Source: Clitoria ternatea (taxonomy: Eukaryota; Streptophyta; Magnoliopsida; Fabales; Fabaceae). From it: 64,000 nt of DNA. Made by a program: the position numbers and the translations under genes. The notes under the pieces were generated by a model. The model worked only from the letters and a program-made list of their open reading frames with translations. It searched no databases and had not been told where the DNA came from. The DNA lies in assembly GCA_037962975.1 (NCBI GenBank), contig CM075674.1, positions 81,980,501-82,044,500 of the forward strand, written 5' to 3'. This document shows, in pieces, positions 44,400-56,327 of this stretch. How positions within the stretch are numbered: position 1 is the stretch's first letter; every line of letters begins with the position of its first letter.

Positions 44400-45950
44400 T
44401 CATCGAGTAATTCTTCCGGTTAAGGCGGGTTTTTCAAAGATATACTTGATAGGGTCTATTTTGGAAACTAGCCAAGTAGTGTGACTTAGCATATATTACC
44501 TTAAACGTCGGGCTGCCCATGCTAATGCGCAACAAGTTCTCTCTAGAGTCGAATACCTCATTTCACAGTTAGTGAACTTCTTGCTCAAGTAGTAAATAAC
44601 ATGTTCTTTCTTTCCAGTCTTATCATGTTTCCCTAATACGCAACCCATAGATTCATCCAACACGGTCAGATACAAGATAAGTGGCCTTCTAGGAGTCGGC
44701 GGTACCAAGATCGGTGGCTCCTGCAAATACTGCTTTATCTTCTCAAATGCCATTTGACAATCTTCATTCCATTGTGCCGGTTGGTTCTTACAGAATAACT
44801 TAAAGATCGGCTCACAAGTTGCTGTCAGTTATGAGATAAACTGAGCAATGTAGTTCAACCTTCCCAAGAATCCTCTGACTTCTTTTTCTATACAGGGAGG
44901 AGGCATTTCGAGAATCGCTTTGACCTTGTCAGGATCAACTTCTATTCCTCTCTTGCTTATAATGAACCCTAACAGTTTGCCTGATCTTGCGCCAAAGGTA
45001 CACTTGGCCGGGTTCAACCTGAGCTTATACTTCCTTAACATTTCAAAAAGCTTTCTCAGATCAACAATATGCTCTTCATCGGTCCTAGATTTGGCAATGA
45101 TATCATCCACATAAACCTCTATCTCCTTGTGCATCATGTCATGGAAGAGGGTCACTATTGCCCTTTGGTGGGTTGCCCCAACATTTTTCAAACCGAAGGA
45201 CATCACTTTGTAACAGAAGGTGCCCCACAAGGTGATAAATATGGTCTTCTCCATGTCTTCGGGTGCCATCTTAATCTGGTTATACCCAGAGAAACCATCC
45301 ATGAATGAGAAGATGGTATGTTGGGCTGTGTTATCAACCAAGACATCAATCTGTGGCAGAGGAAAATCGTCTTTGGGACTAGCCCTATTTAGGTCCCGAT
45401 AGTCTACACATATTCATACCTTTCCATCCTTCTTTAGGACAGGGACGATATTTGCTACCCATTGAGGATACTTTGCCACTGCTAAGAATCCAGCATCAAA
45501 CTGCTTCTTAACTTCTTCTTTAATTTTCAAGAGCATTTTGGGTTTCATTCGGCATAGTTTTTGCTTTATCGGGAGACAGTCTGGCTTCAGTGGTAATTTA
45601 TGCTCAACAATGCTAGTATCAAGGCTGGGCATGTCTTGGTAAGACCAAGCGAAGATGTCACGGAACTCCATTAACAGCTTAATCAGTTCTTACCTCTGCT
45701 CCTTACTCAATGAGGTACCAATCTTAACTTCCTTCTTATCCTCCTCATTCACCAAATTAATAATCTCAACTATCTCCAAATAAGGCTGAATTTCTCTGTC
45801 CTTTTGTTCCAATAACCTTGTTAACTCAGGCGAAGGATCACAAACTTCCTCATATTCCTCATCAGCATAGTTAACCGGGTGCTCAAAGTTATGAGATGGG
45901 ATTACAAGCTCATTATTCTCAAAAGGATCATCTTTAGATCTGCGTTTATT
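44400..45950 (-). pseudogene. Ogre reverse transcriptase and RNase H
   Basis: Begins in a Glu/Asp-rich lead (EEYEEVCDPSPELTRLL, KKEVKIGTSLSKEQ), then a TAA (45690-45692), then FAWSYQDMPSLD. A TGA (45414-45416) precedes ICVDYRDLNRASPKDDFPLP. The RT core is intact: FSFMDGFSGYNQIKMAPED, FGLKNVGATHQRAIV, the YVDD box in EVYVDDIIAKS, LNPAKCTFG, VRGFLGRLNYIAQFIS. TAA (44829-44831) replaces a Gln, then RNase H shows LILYLTVLDESMGCVLG, VIYYLSKKFTNCE and ERTCCALAWAARRLR, stopped by TAA (44496-44498) and TGA (44400-44402). All lesions are nonsense; the frame never changes. Confidence 0.92.
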
Positions 45951-46190
45951 CAGGTTATTATGGTGAATAATAAAAGAATGAATAAGTAAAGGATAAGGGA
46001 ATCAATGCAAAGATAGGGAAAGTAAGAGGGATTGGAATTCAATACATATTTATTGTGAAAACTAAAAATGATAAAAACATGTGTTTGCCCTTATTACAGA
46101 AAAATACCCCAAAGCCTTAGGCATAGCAATGAGGTCAACGAGTCATTATAGTTTTGCCAATTACTTTGATAGAAAATTTAAAGTTATGGG
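45951..46190 (-). other. Probable Ogre intron between protease and RT
   Basis: AT-rich, stop-dense stretch separating G-patch-like coding sequence from the RT lead, at the place where Ogre elements are known to have a spliced intron. The same frame is used on both sides. I could not fix the GT and AG boundaries. Confidence 0.45.
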
Positions 46191-47549
46191 TAGCTTGATG
46201 GCTTCCCAGTTACAAAGATCTCTGTTTGGCGAGCAAGGGATCACAAAGCTTCCATCTTCATAGGGATTATCTTCAATAACAGCTACTTGGTCAGGGGGTG
46301 CCAGACCTGTACTTCAGAAGCTCTGGTAGAGGTCACATAGGGGGACTCTAGCAATGTGGGGTTCACGACCCTCTAAACGAGCAATCCTCCTCTCTTTCTT
46401 TTCCTCCGCTACCTTTCTTTTGTCGACTGCTGAAGGTCGGTATCCCAAACCATACCTGTCTTTATTTTTTGGAAGATGCACCAGTTCCATTCTCCCTTTC
46501 AAGCCATGCCCAAAACCTTTCCCAGGTTGATACCCTCCTTGTAACATCATTTTGGCCATCATCAGGGATGCATTTGGCATATGGGCCTTCATTTCTACAT
46601 TTCCTTCTCCAACATACGTGGCATTTGTAATCTCCAAAGCTTGAAAGGAAGTTTCAAGTGCCTCTTCTGCAGCTTCGATGTAGGGGGTGGATAGGGGTTT
46701 ACTGACCAGAAAATCTTCTTCACCAGAAACAATAATTAGCTTATTATCAATAATAAACTTTAGTTTTTAGTGCAAAGTAAAGGGAACCACTCCAGCTGAG
46801 TGGATCCAGGGCCGACCCAACAGGCAGCTATAGGCAGGCATAATATCTATCACTTGGAAGAGAACCTGGAAAGTGCATGGCCCTACTTGAATTGGAAGCT
46901 CAATTTCACCTATTACTTCCCTTATAGTGCCATCAAATGCTCTCACCACCATAGAACTTGGTTTCATATAGGTCCCATCAAAAGGGAGCTTGGACAATGT
47001 AGATTTTGGCATGACGTTTAACGATGACCCATTGTCGACAAGCACCTTCGCCAATATGTGATCTCGACACTTAACTGAGATGTGGAGGGCTTTATTGTGC
47101 CCTATTCCCTCCACGGGTATCTCGTCATCTGTAAATGATAGGTAATTGTCAGCAGCGATGTGCCCCACTATCCCTTGAATTTTGTCGATGAAGATGTCGT
47201 GGGTTACATGAGCCTCATTAAGTACCTTCATCAAAAATTTTCGGTGGGGCTCAGAATTCAGCAAAAGTGATAAGAGGGAAATCTTTGCGGGGGTATTGTT
47301 CAGCTGGTCTATCACTTGGTACTCACTCTGGCGAATAAATTTCAAAAATTCCTGAGCTTCCTCATCAGTCACAGCTCTTTTGATTTCTCCATCATTGTTC
47401 CCTTTGACCAACTTGGCCTTTCCACTACTACCAGCTCTACTCACTGGGCTTGGTTCCTCCCTTAATTCTGGTGGGGAGTAAACTCGACCGCTCCAGGTCA
47501 CTCCTTCTATCCCTGATATGTTTGACAAAAATGGGTCATTCATTTCTTA
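46191..47549 (-). pseudogene. Ogre protease and G-patch-like region
   Basis: After TAA 47547-47549 the frame runs on: VTWSGRVYSPPEL, then the retropepsin with KVLVDNGSSLNVMPKSTL (DNGS active site, usual in Tat elements) and PAYSCLLGRPWIHSAGVVP. TAA 46767-46769 follows FTLH, where relatives read HQK. Next comes a Gly-rich block (MMLQGGYQPGKGFGHGLKGR, then NKDRYGLGYRPS) resembling a G-patch RNA-binding motif found in Tat polyproteins. It ends at TAA 46314. Confidence 0.85.
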
Positions 47550-49976
47550 GCTTTCAGCTATTACTTCAACATTATATTTCCAAGGAACAGCGCGAGAATC
47601 TTCGAACGCAAAGGGAACGGGTATCTGGATTATGACAGGCTGATGCGTAGAAGTTATAGTAGTTGAGGGGTTCTTGGTGTAGTAAATTACCAGTGGCTTA
47701 GGAACTGACATTTCTGATTGCCCATGAACCATGTTAACATCATTGTCGTGGTGCCTATAGACTTGGAAGATATGATTATCCATGAGTCCCTGGAGTACCT
47801 TACAAAAATTTTGGTGGCTTACAGTCTGCTCATTATCATTTTTACAGTCCCAAGGTTCTCTTATTAAACCTCTCCTGAATAATTGGGCATGAATCTCCTT
47901 CAACGGTGTTTTGACGTCAGAGACATTTTTCACACGTTTATCATCTTTTTCCACAGCACTAATCTCAGAACCTTGATGGTTGGGTAAGGGATTTGTGGTC
48001 ACATTTGGCATACCTTCCTTAAAATTTAACCAATTGGCTTTGATCAAATCTCGTACTCTATACTTTAAGGCCATACAATTCTCCATGGAATGCCCGGGTG
48101 CCCCAGCATGATAATCACATCGGGCATTTGGATCATATCCCCTAGGGTAGGGAGGTTCCAATGGTTTAGCAGGACAAGGGACTACAAGGGAGTTTCGAAT
48201 AAGGTGAGGTAAAAGTTCAGTGTATGTCATAGGAATTGGGTCAAATTGGGCCGGTGTTCGTTCATTATTTGGTCTTTTTTGGTTTTGGTTGGGATTAAGG
48301 GGTTGAGACCATTGTTGCAGGGGATTGCACGATGTTGACTATGGATTTGGTGCCCTAATGATGGGTGGACGGAAGTGGGATTATGGTGAGGCAGGATAAG
48401 GGATCTGGCTGTGTGCAGCAGCTGCCATATGCGGGTATGGTGCATGAGGAAAGTGATTGGCATGTTGAAAAGTGGAAGGGCCGACTGATCTGGATTGGGC
48501 TTTCCTTTGGTCATAAGAGATGGAGTTGGTTTCCCCATCTCTCTTTCTCCCCTCACCTGGTGCTGATCTTTTTATAGTGGGTGCCCCGGACAGGCTTTTG
48601 GAAATCTTCCCTGTCCTTAGACCATTCTCTATTCTTTCTCCAATAATAACAATATTAGAGAAATTGGATGAAACACTGCCAATCATCCTATCATAGAAAG
48701 GTGATTGGAGTGTGTCAATAAACATGGTCACTACCTCTTTTTCCGAGAGTGGGGGATCTACTTGTGAGGCCGTCTCACGCCAGTGTTGTGCATACTCCTT
48801 GAATGTCTCATTATCCTTCTTTGTCATGTTTTGGAGCTGAATTCTATCAGGCGCCATGTCTAAGTTATACTTATACTGCTTCAAAAAGGCATTCGCCAGG
48901 TCTTTCCAACAGCGAATGCGAGTTCGTTCCAAATGAGTGTACCAAGTGAATGCAGCCCCAGCTAGGCTGTCTTGAAAGCAATGTATCAGCAGCTTGTCAT
49001 CGGAGGCATGAGAAGCCATCTTTCGACAGTACATTGTAAGATGGTTTCGAGGGCAAGTTATCCCTCGGTACTTGTCAAAATCTGGCATTTTAAACTTTGG
49101 TGGGATAATAACATCTGAAACTAAGCAGAGTTCAGAAGCATTTGTTAAGCCAAGGTCTTCCACACCTTCCACAATCCGCAATTGCTCCTCCAGGATCTCT
49201 ATCTTCCCTTTTTGCTGGGAATCTGTGGTTGTGCCAAGATCAATAATCGGATTTATCATTTGAGTCACACCTTGTGGGTTGGCAGTGTAAGAGTTCATGT
49301 ACCCATACGGGTAACCGTAATATGGGTACAAAGGCGTTGTCGAATGAGCTTGGTTCATCAGGCTAGTGTTTAGCGCAGGACCTTGTGGTTAGGATGTCGC
49401 TTGGGCAATATGGATCGGCTGAGCTGTTTGGGTGGTTTGAGGACCTAGGGCTTGGTTAACTGGCGGAATGGTTGTTTGGGCAGGGTTCGGAACATGGGGA
49501 TTTGTTAATTGTAGGGTATTGCCATCTTGGGGTTTGGTTGATAGAGGAGGGAAATATCTTGGAGGTAAGCCGTATTGTGGAAAGGGTACAGGGTTATCGT
49601 CTTGGCCAATGAAAGTGTGTGGTGGCGCATAACCATATGACAGGTCATGAGGCTTGGTGTGAGGGTCAGCAGCTTGATTGGGGTTCCCAATATTAATGGT
49701 GAGGGGAACTGCTGTGGGATTTACAACTTGTCCCGGTGTCGGACCAAAACCTGGGGGATGTAGTGGGGTAGATAGTTGTTCCTCATTCCCTGTAGAAGAG
49801 CCCCTTTCTGTGATCCTTTTTTCCAGGAGCTTTGTTAGTTCTGCCACTTGTTCCCTTAATTGATTATTCTCGTTCTTGAGGCTCTCATTCATTTGTTCTG
49901 TTTTAGCCATGAGCTTCTTCTGTAGTCGGGTTCCGTAAGGGTGCGTCCCCGTGCTGTCTAAAGAAGGGAATACCAC
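47550..49976 (-). pseudogene. Ogre gag polyprotein
   Basis: Starts MVFPSLDSTGTHPYGTRLQK with an early coiled coil (KNENNQLREQVAELTKLLEK) and a Pro-rich linker, then TAA (49389-49391). The retrotransposon gag core lies at about 48680-48990: AGAAFTWYTHLERTRIRCW, DLANAFLKQYKYN, ETFKEYAQHWRETASQV, EVVTMFIDTLQSPFYDRMI. TAA (48381-48383) and TAG (48339-48341) follow. A Cys/His block CDYHAGAPGHSMENC near 48110 is the zinc-knuckle-like motif of legume Tat gags. One frame throughout. Confidence 0.9.
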
Positions 49977-50222
49977 AATTCAGAAAAACAAGTAAATAAC
50001 AAAATCAAGAGAAGTAAAATGAGATGATGCAGGAAGCGATGTCAGAACTTGACGAATCCTTCGACCGTTCCTCAGAACGTCACGTTCAAAAGTACTAAGT
50101 AAAGCATTAAATGGAAATTAACATGAGATAGTTGTGGAGACAAAGGAATCCTTCATTTCAAAATTCCATAAAAAAGGTACATCACTGCCAGAAAGGGCTG
50201 GGTTACAATGTAGGAAAATAAA
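49977..50222 (-). other. Spacer between Ogre ORF1 and gag
   Basis: No recognisable coding sequence; about 250 bp. Confidence 0.6.
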
Positions 50223-52163
50223 TTAGCCATTCCTGGCTCGGGCAATCATTTCCCTTATTTTACAAATTTGTCCTCTGCAGTAATCTAAGAACGTTGTAAT
50301 TTCTCTAGGAGTATTGAAAGGGTTGGCAATTTCTTCAGCTTGTTTTAGCAAAAGTGGGAGGTCTTCTAGAGCCCCGTTAGCCAAATATGCCAGATTAACG
50401 AAACGATCCATCCATGAGTAAACAGTTTTATCTCATTGTGTTAACTCAGCTTCCAAGAGGCGTATGGCCTCTTGACAATCTTGTTCAATGCTCATGGCAT
50501 GTTGTCGCTCCCCATTTATCTCCTGCTCACAAGCCTTCACCACTTCACTAAGCTGTTATTCCAATTTGTGGACTTGTGACTGCAGAAGCTCCTTTTGCAC
50601 CATGACATTTTGCTCATTTTCTTTGGATTGAGCCAACATATCTTTCAAAAGATGTTTCTCTGCCAAGATGGTATCACTTTGTTTTCTCTTCATTTTTAGC
50701 TGAGAGTTGGCCGCTCGAAGACATTGGTCTTGTTTTATCATGTAGTCTTCTTCAATCTTTCATTTTTTTCTAATTTCTTCAATGGCTTGCTTGTTCTCCA
50801 AGTTCTCCCTTTTTTGAAGGGTGTATTCTTGCTGACATCTCAACAAGTCTTCCTGTAGCTTCTTGTTCTTGGCAGTCAACTCTTTTATTTTGGTCTCTAG
50901 TGCCTTGGTTGCTTTATCTTCCATGACAAGTGGCGGAATAGGAGTGCTTGCCAGGAGATAAGAGGGACTTCTAAAGGGTAATTTAACAATAGAGACCCTA
51001 TTCAGGATCCATTCATGATATTCTTCTCTCACAGCATGGCTTCGGGCCCTTAATTCTTTTCCTTTTCGGTGGACTTTCTTCCACGCATTCGCTATATCCC
51101 GAATGGTAGAGGCATAACTTCCCTTTGAGTAATACAAGATGAAAGGAGTGAGCGACTCTTCATCAGGTAGTCCAAGCAAAGGATAAGCTAGCTGACACTT
51201 GGCTATGATAGGATTATAGTTGATGCATCCTTGCGTACCAATAAGGGGAACATTTGGGTAATCTCCGCAGTGATGAACGATTGATTCAACTTCCAACCAT
51301 TGGGGATACCATTTGACTTTCTCAGCCGTGAGCCCTACAAGGTGATTGGCCCACTCACGCTCGCTCTTCAGCGCTAGTTGGCATAGTTTTAGATCAGAAA
51401 CAGGGCATTCGGCCTTACAGACTTGGTGGAAGACATGAGATCTGAGCCATACATACAAAGCAGGTAGACAACAAATAATTCTCTTTCCGCCTTGTGTATG
51501 GCTGAAATCCATAGTACAGTACATATTTGCCAATATAGCTGTGACAGGATTCTCAAGCCTGTGCTTGCAAGCTAGGAACACAGTGATAGCATCATAATCC
51601 ATATAGTTGTCAATGTTGGGGAACAAGACAACATCGTAGATGGTAATAGCTAGCGTATCCATGAAGGTTTCCCAATCTTCCTTTTCTGCCAGGACTTGCA
51701 TGTGTTTCTCGAGAAATTCCCAAGTGAATCCGAGAGTATGATTTCTATTTAGTTGCACACTCCTTAAGGTTTCGAGATGGATCTTCAGAACACGGGCGAC
51801 GGAAGTGACAGTTGCATGATGATTAAGATGACGGTAAGGTATCTATCCTTCCAAAGGCATCCCCAAGATTTGTTCGAATTCCTCAATAGATGGGGCCAAC
51901 TGAAAGTCCCTAAATGTGAAGCATCTGAGAGGTGGGTCGTAGAACTGTGTTAAGGTAGTGATCGCCTCAGTTTGCACTTCCACTTCTAAGAGCTTTAGAA
52001 TCCTCCCATACTTTCTTATAAAAGCCATTTTCTGTGTTAAGTTTAATTTTCTCCCCATTGTTTGTAGACTACCCATGTCGATCCTCTTGGCCTTAACATG
52101 CAATATTTTTCTTAATTCGGTTACATTTGTGTCACAACTATCGGATCTCATGTTAATCTCCAT
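50223..52163 (-). pseudogene. Ogre ORF1, four nonsense codons
   Basis: A single frame of about 646 codons, broken by TAG 51843-51845, TGA 50760-50762, TAA 50556-50558 and TGA 50433-50435, with no frameshift. It starts MEINMRSDSCDTNVTELRKI and contains FYDPPLRCFTFRDFQLAPSI, EEFEQILGMPL, ITVFLACKHRLENPVTAILA, an Arg/Lys linker and a long coiled coil (KIKELTAKNKKLQEDLLRCQ). It ends NPFNTPREITTFLDYCRGQI. This is the upstream ORF1 characteristic of Ogre elements (plant mobile-domain-like); its biochemical role is not established. Confidence 0.85.
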
Positions 52164-53179
52164 ATTGCTCGAAGGTACTCGCTAAGTTCCAAATAGTTTC
52201 CTGCAAGAACAAAGAGAAAGGAGAAAACTCAGTTACTGTCATGTTTTGTAAACCGCTACTTCCTTATTAGTTTATTGGAAAACATTTTCACTTTGAGAAG
52301 TAGCGGTCAGCAAAACTCGTGTGAAACTAAAGCCGTGTGGGTCATGGATCTTCTAAACATCGTTAATATTTTGTTTGAAGAGAATTTTTGTTTTCATTTT
52401 TGTTTTGACGATTGGTAAGATTTATAACCCAGGACTCAGAAGTACACGAAAAGAGAGGGAGCTGCTCATCCGATAAAGGATTACTAAAAGTGAGTCATTT
52501 TTAGAATAAAGTAATCCTTTGAATGGGTAAGCAGTTCATCAATTTGGATTTAAAGGGAAAGCGAGAATGAGATAAAGTATAGTAAAGTCTGTCCTTTTGT
52601 GCCCTAAGTCAGGTTTTTCTAAAAGTCTTTTTCTGAGACCTATAGCCTGTCTAACAGTGGACTCCTCATATTGGGTGGCTTGCACTAGACTTTTAAAAGG
52701 TCACTAGAGCCAATATCCTACTCATGATGTGACCACAACAGTAGGGAATCTACTAGGTGCGTACATCATGAAAAGTTGAACCCTAGTTGAGGTTCTTACG
52801 ATTGCCGGATGGGAAGTACATCCCAAACGACACCGCTACCAACCTCCCCTAACTTAAGCTTCACTTGGGGCCCGGGTATAGGGCGCCACTTATAAGTGTG
52901 TGTAAATTGTGAGTGTAGTGTGTGAAAGGGCATTCAATACCTGTACCTTACCCCATCCGGCACAAAGAACAAACACAGAACAATAACAAAATAAAGTCGT
53001 CTACCCTAGGGTTCAACAATAACACAGACATTAACAAAACATAAATAACAAAATACATATAAAACATAAATCACATACAAACGTTGATAGAAAATAAAAT
53101 AGAGGAAGAAGTTAAATAATTAACAGACTATTTAAAAACATGCGCTATCAACATGATTGGCTTGACTCTCTAAAAAATA
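52164..53179 (-). other. Ogre leader between PBS and ORF1
   Basis: Non-coding, about 1 kb, presumably the 5' UTR and packaging region. I see no gene. Confidence 0.7.
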
Positions 53180-53197
53180 TCCCCAGTAGAGTCGCCA
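53180..53197 (-). other. Primer binding site of the Ogre element
   Basis: The reverse complement TGGCGACTCTACTGGGGA lies 2 bp inside the 5' LTR and matches the TGGCGAC.. PBS pattern of Tat/Ogre elements (probably tRNA-Arg, not verified). Confidence 0.75.
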
Positions 53198-53884
53198 TCT
53201 GTCGCGATCGGGATCATGACGGGACGGCCGGCCCTTATAAATAAAACGTGTTTTTCAAAATCCTTTCGAAAAGAAAACAGAGAATCGCCACCAATATTTT
53301 TTAGGATAAAAATATCAGGAAAAACCTCTTTTAAAACACTGGTTATAAAAATGAAATTCTAAGTTCGGGAGTCGAATTACAGGTGAGGAAGGTATTAGCA
53401 CCTCACAACTGTCCGTTATAAAACGGTTACCTCAAATTGATAGCACTCACTTCAAAATAGCCTAGAAACTATTTTTTACTTCTTTTAGGAAAAGAAACAC
53501 ACAAAACGACAAAGCAGACACAAACAGACAAAATAGAATGAACAATGACAGTAAGAAATTTGACCAAATAGTGACAGTAAGAAAGAAGAAAACAGTAACG
53601 ATAGAAGAATAAACAGTGATAGTAAGAAAACAAATAATAATAGTAGAAGATTAAAACAGTAACAATAAGAAATGACAAAGCTATGACAGTAAGAAACTCG
53701 ACAAAACAATAATTATAAGAAAAAAGTAAAACAAAGTGAAAGTAAAGGTTAACAGGACGTCACATCCAAATTAACCTTAATTTGTACATAAATTTAAAGA
53801 TTAAAATAAAATTAATGAAATAAAATAAAAAAATAAAATTAATTAAAAAGTATTATTTTTTAATAAAAAGTATAAAAAAAACAT

Positions 53885-53996
53885 GAGATTAACAAGACGT
53901 CACGTCTAAATTAATCTTATTTTAAAGAAAATAATATTCTAATAAAAATATTAAAAAAACATGAGATTAACAAGACGTCGCGTCTAAATTAACCTT
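53885..53996. repeat. Two tandem 34-bp palindromes in the Ogre 5' LTR
   Basis: Units 53885-53918 and 53963-53996, 78 bp apart; the sister LTR has a third unit. Confidence 0.85.
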
Positions 53997-56327
53997 CTTG
54001 CGACAATAAAATTTTAAATATTGACTATATAAAATTAATTGAAATAATAGCAGAGACAAAGAAATTAGTAACGAAAAAGTGGGCCCGACAAGAACTGATT
54101 CCCGCTCCTACGTATTCTCAAGTGTATTGAGAAATCAGGGTTACGTAGTTCTAGAATTAAATTTGAGAAAATACTTAAAATTATATTTAAAAATGTTTTA
54201 ATTAATTTTTTAATAAAAATTCATGAGGAATGAGAAGTACAATGCGAAGTAAGATCGCACGTGCATAAACCTTCAAAGTCTTATATCGCATATGTAGACA
54301 AAATTAATTTTGCACGACATTGCTTATAAGACTTTAAGACATTTACTTTAAAAAGGACAAATACCTAGTTTTTCAATTCAAGATAGAAACTATTTGGTTT
54401 TACTCTAAAAAGGATCCATAATTTTTTATATTTTTATTATTATATGTTTTTTTTTAAAAATTTAACATAAATAGGAAACCTTTTAATCCTTATTTTAAAA
54501 AAATAAAATAAAATTAGATTTTAACATTCTTATTAGAATACTCATTTTCATCCCTAAAAGAGCGTTTATTTTCACACTTTATTCCTAGATTTAATGAAAA
54601 CTATTTATTCTTCCTTAGTCTTTAGAAACAAAATAAAGAAAACTCACTAATAACTCTAAAATAATAATAATAATAATAACAATAATAATAAAATGATATA
54701 AAATTTATTTTCTTATTCAAAAATCCTTTAACATTTAAAAGCTCTAATAACATGAAATAAAATTGATTTTGATAATAATAATAGGAACAATGACCCAAAA
54801 GTGCCTTATGTGTTTTTTGAAGAAAATGGTTTCTTGGCACATTTGGGCCTCAGAAACCTGAAGCCCGTAACAAACAAAAAGAGAATGGGACCCTAAACAA
54901 ACCCATTAGGGTTTACACATTTGAAAACAAAAGAGAAAGTGAGTTATCAGGAGAGGGGGGCTGGTTTGAAGAGTGAGAGAGTGGAATAGAGAGAGAGAGA
55001 GAATCGACCGAGAGTGAAGAGGAGGGAGATCGAGAGAGAGATCCGAAGGAGGAAGAAAGAAGGAGAGACCGGTCAAGAGGGAAACAGAACGACGGAGAGG
55101 GAGACCGGCATGGAGCTGGCCGGCGGTTCGCAGAGGCCGGTTCGCAGGGAGAAGCTCGGTGGCCGTGGCGGTGGAGCATTGGAAGGGAAAGCTATTCGGC
55201 GGCGAGGGAGAGGGAGCGGAGGTGATTAGTGGCCTGTCCTCGGAGACGAAAATCGGCTTGGTTTTGGCCGTCCGGCAGAGATAGTGGCCGACGGTTTTGG
55301 GGTTCTCTTCCTCTTTCTCTTTTGCTTTTGGTTTTATTTTTTAGATGGTTGTTTGATTGTTGGAGGTGATATGATATTTTGGGTAGTTGCTTTGCAGGTT
55401 CATGGTGATGAAGATGGAGTTGGTGGGGTTGATTAATAGATGGAGAATTGAAGGAGATGAAGATGTTCTCTTTGTTTTTGTTTTTGTTTGTTGAATATTG
55501 TTTCTATGATTTTTTTTGTTTGGTTCTATTTTTTTTGTTTGGTGGTTGAATTGTTAATGGTGATGAAGGAGATGAAGCTCTGTTGGTTTTCTCGTTGTGC
55601 AAGTTGGTGATGGATGATGGTCCCCTTTCTCATGAAGATGATATGGATTAAGAAAGGGAAGAAGATGAAGTCTGGTGGGAGTTAATGGGGAACCAGACCC
55701 AGGTTCTGGTCTGATTTCCTAGGATGTTGGGGAAAAGAAAAATAATAAAGTATTATTAAATTAAAGGCTAAATACATGGTTTGGTCCCCTAACTATTTAA
55801 GTTTTTTCAAATTGGTCCTCTATTTTTTTTTGTTTTCAAAGAGGTCCCCCTAGTTTTAAAAACACGCCTGGTTGGTCCTTCCGTCATCTGACATGTTAAC
55901 ATCGTTTGAACTTATCTGATGTGTAAGAGGATTATGACATGTGTGCCATGTGTCACTCAATTACTTGCTCTGTTGGAAGTGTAAAACGACCCCGTTTTGT
56001 TGAATGGATGTAAAACGTTTCCAACTTGGTCCCTTCGTCGTCTTCGTGTTTGTTGCGTGTGAGAAAGGTGACCTAAGGTCCAAGGAAAGCATAGCTCCAA
56101 GGAGGAAGTCAGGCAGTTCTTTCTTTGCGAATCCTTGTTCCACAGAGAAGGTAAGTCCCGTAGTCCCCTTCGTTGTTTGTTTTCAGTTTTACATGTGTAT
56201 GATTTGGTGAGCAACAATGTCATTTCGTGCATGAACTAATGTTGTAGGATTATAAAAAAAAATTTAATGCATGAATGTGGTGTTTATTATTTACTGAATT
56301 TACATGGTTTTAAACTGATGTTGTAGA

